Positions 63,708 to 64,000 of a stretch of 64,000 nt of DNA are shown one piece after another; the stretch's first letter is position 1; each line of letters starts with the position of its first letter. Both the position numbers and the translations under genes were made by a program. Source of the DNA: Rehmannia glutinosa (taxonomy: Eukaryota > Streptophyta > Magnoliopsida > Lamiales > Orobanchaceae); contig CM071935.1 of the NCBI GenBank assembly GCA_016081115.2, positions 20,192,653-20,256,652 on the forward strand, given 5' to 3'. A model generated the notes under the pieces. The model was not told the origin of the DNA. It made no database searches and was given only the letters and a program-made list of their open reading frames with translations.

Positions 63708-64000
63708 AATAAACACCCAAACAAAACCCGTGGAAACATGAAAATTGGTGACAGTGAATAATCAACAAGCAAGGTGGTTAGAAAAATGCACTAACACGTA
63801 TGAATTAGCTACATGTCGAGACTACAAGTAAAATCATGCAAGATGGCACTTCAACAATGTGAAAATCTCAATGGGACATTTTAACAAACACCTTGTGTGC
63901 GTGAAATTGGGAGAAGATGATGAATGCAATTTTAGTACAAATCAATCCCAAAAATTCACACCCAAACCTAGTTCTAACATGCTCAAGCTCAACACAATCA
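63708..64000 (-). other. Leader of the outer gypsy element
   Basis: No ORF; ends at the window edge without LTR or primer site. Confidence 0.5.

Larger units (their letters stand above)
54145..64000 (-). mobile_element. Athila/Tat-like Ty3/gypsy element, 5' end outside the window
   Basis: The 3' LTR (54145-55591) and the adjoining polypurine tract show minus orientation. The interior is 55592-56929 plus 62779-64000, interrupted by a second gypsy element. It holds a 3' spacer and a broken ORF of the plant-transposon-protein type. The 5' LTR is not reached, so size and target duplication (left side ACCTT at 54140-54144) cannot be verified. Confidence 0.75.

Overview
The window is repeat-rich nuclear DNA from a flowering plant, most likely a eudicot. 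The evidence is an intron-split host gene with GT-AG introns, Ty1/copia and Ty3/gypsy LTR retrotransposons with plant-type primer sites, a plant Helitron with an intron-containing RepHel gene, and a PIF/Harbinger MITE with a TWA target site. I cannot name the species. No rRNA, tRNA or CRISPR was seen. All calls were made by reading the sequence and the conceptual translations; no similarity search was run.

Only one gene looks intact: a SurE-like 5'/3'-nucleotidase on the + strand (nine coding exons, 18443-33368). Its exons join without a frame break into about 305 codons. Intron 2 is about 12.8 kb and holds a complete minus-strand SIRE-like copia element, a 551 bp Tourist-type MITE and a GC-rich transposon fragment.

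Layout. (1) 1-17100: an old transposon-derived locus with a MULE-associated N-terminal ORF on + and a FAR1-type DNA-binding fragment on -, bordered by TGTATATTTAGT-type repeats. It is split by a 13.96 kb Tekay/Del-type chromovirus (817-14777) that has about 4 kb LTRs, a TAATG target duplication, a coiled-coil leader ORF before gag, and a badly broken gag-pol. (2) 17590-18100: a relic of a related LTR just upstream of the SurE gene. (3) 18443-33368: the SurE gene and its insertions. (4) 34390-46250: a copia pol remnant on -, interrupted at TTA by a 400 bp PIF/Harbinger MITE, itself interrupted by a 9.4 kb Helitron on -; all three insertion layers can be read. (5) 46255-46870: a degenerate minisatellite. 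(6) 47169-53635: a complete minus-strand Tork-like copia element (target duplication CATCA). (7) 53983-54144: the start of a copia LTR cut off by a minus-strand Athila/Tat-like gypsy element (54145 to beyond 64000). That gypsy element carries a broken plant-transposon-protein ORF and is interrupted by a plus-strand, pol-less Athila-like element (56930-62778).

The elements do not form a cooperating pathway. What the window records is an order of insertions. In the Tekay element the LTRs are nearly identical but the coding region is full of short indels. This suggests either mobilisation in trans or a local consensus-quality problem.
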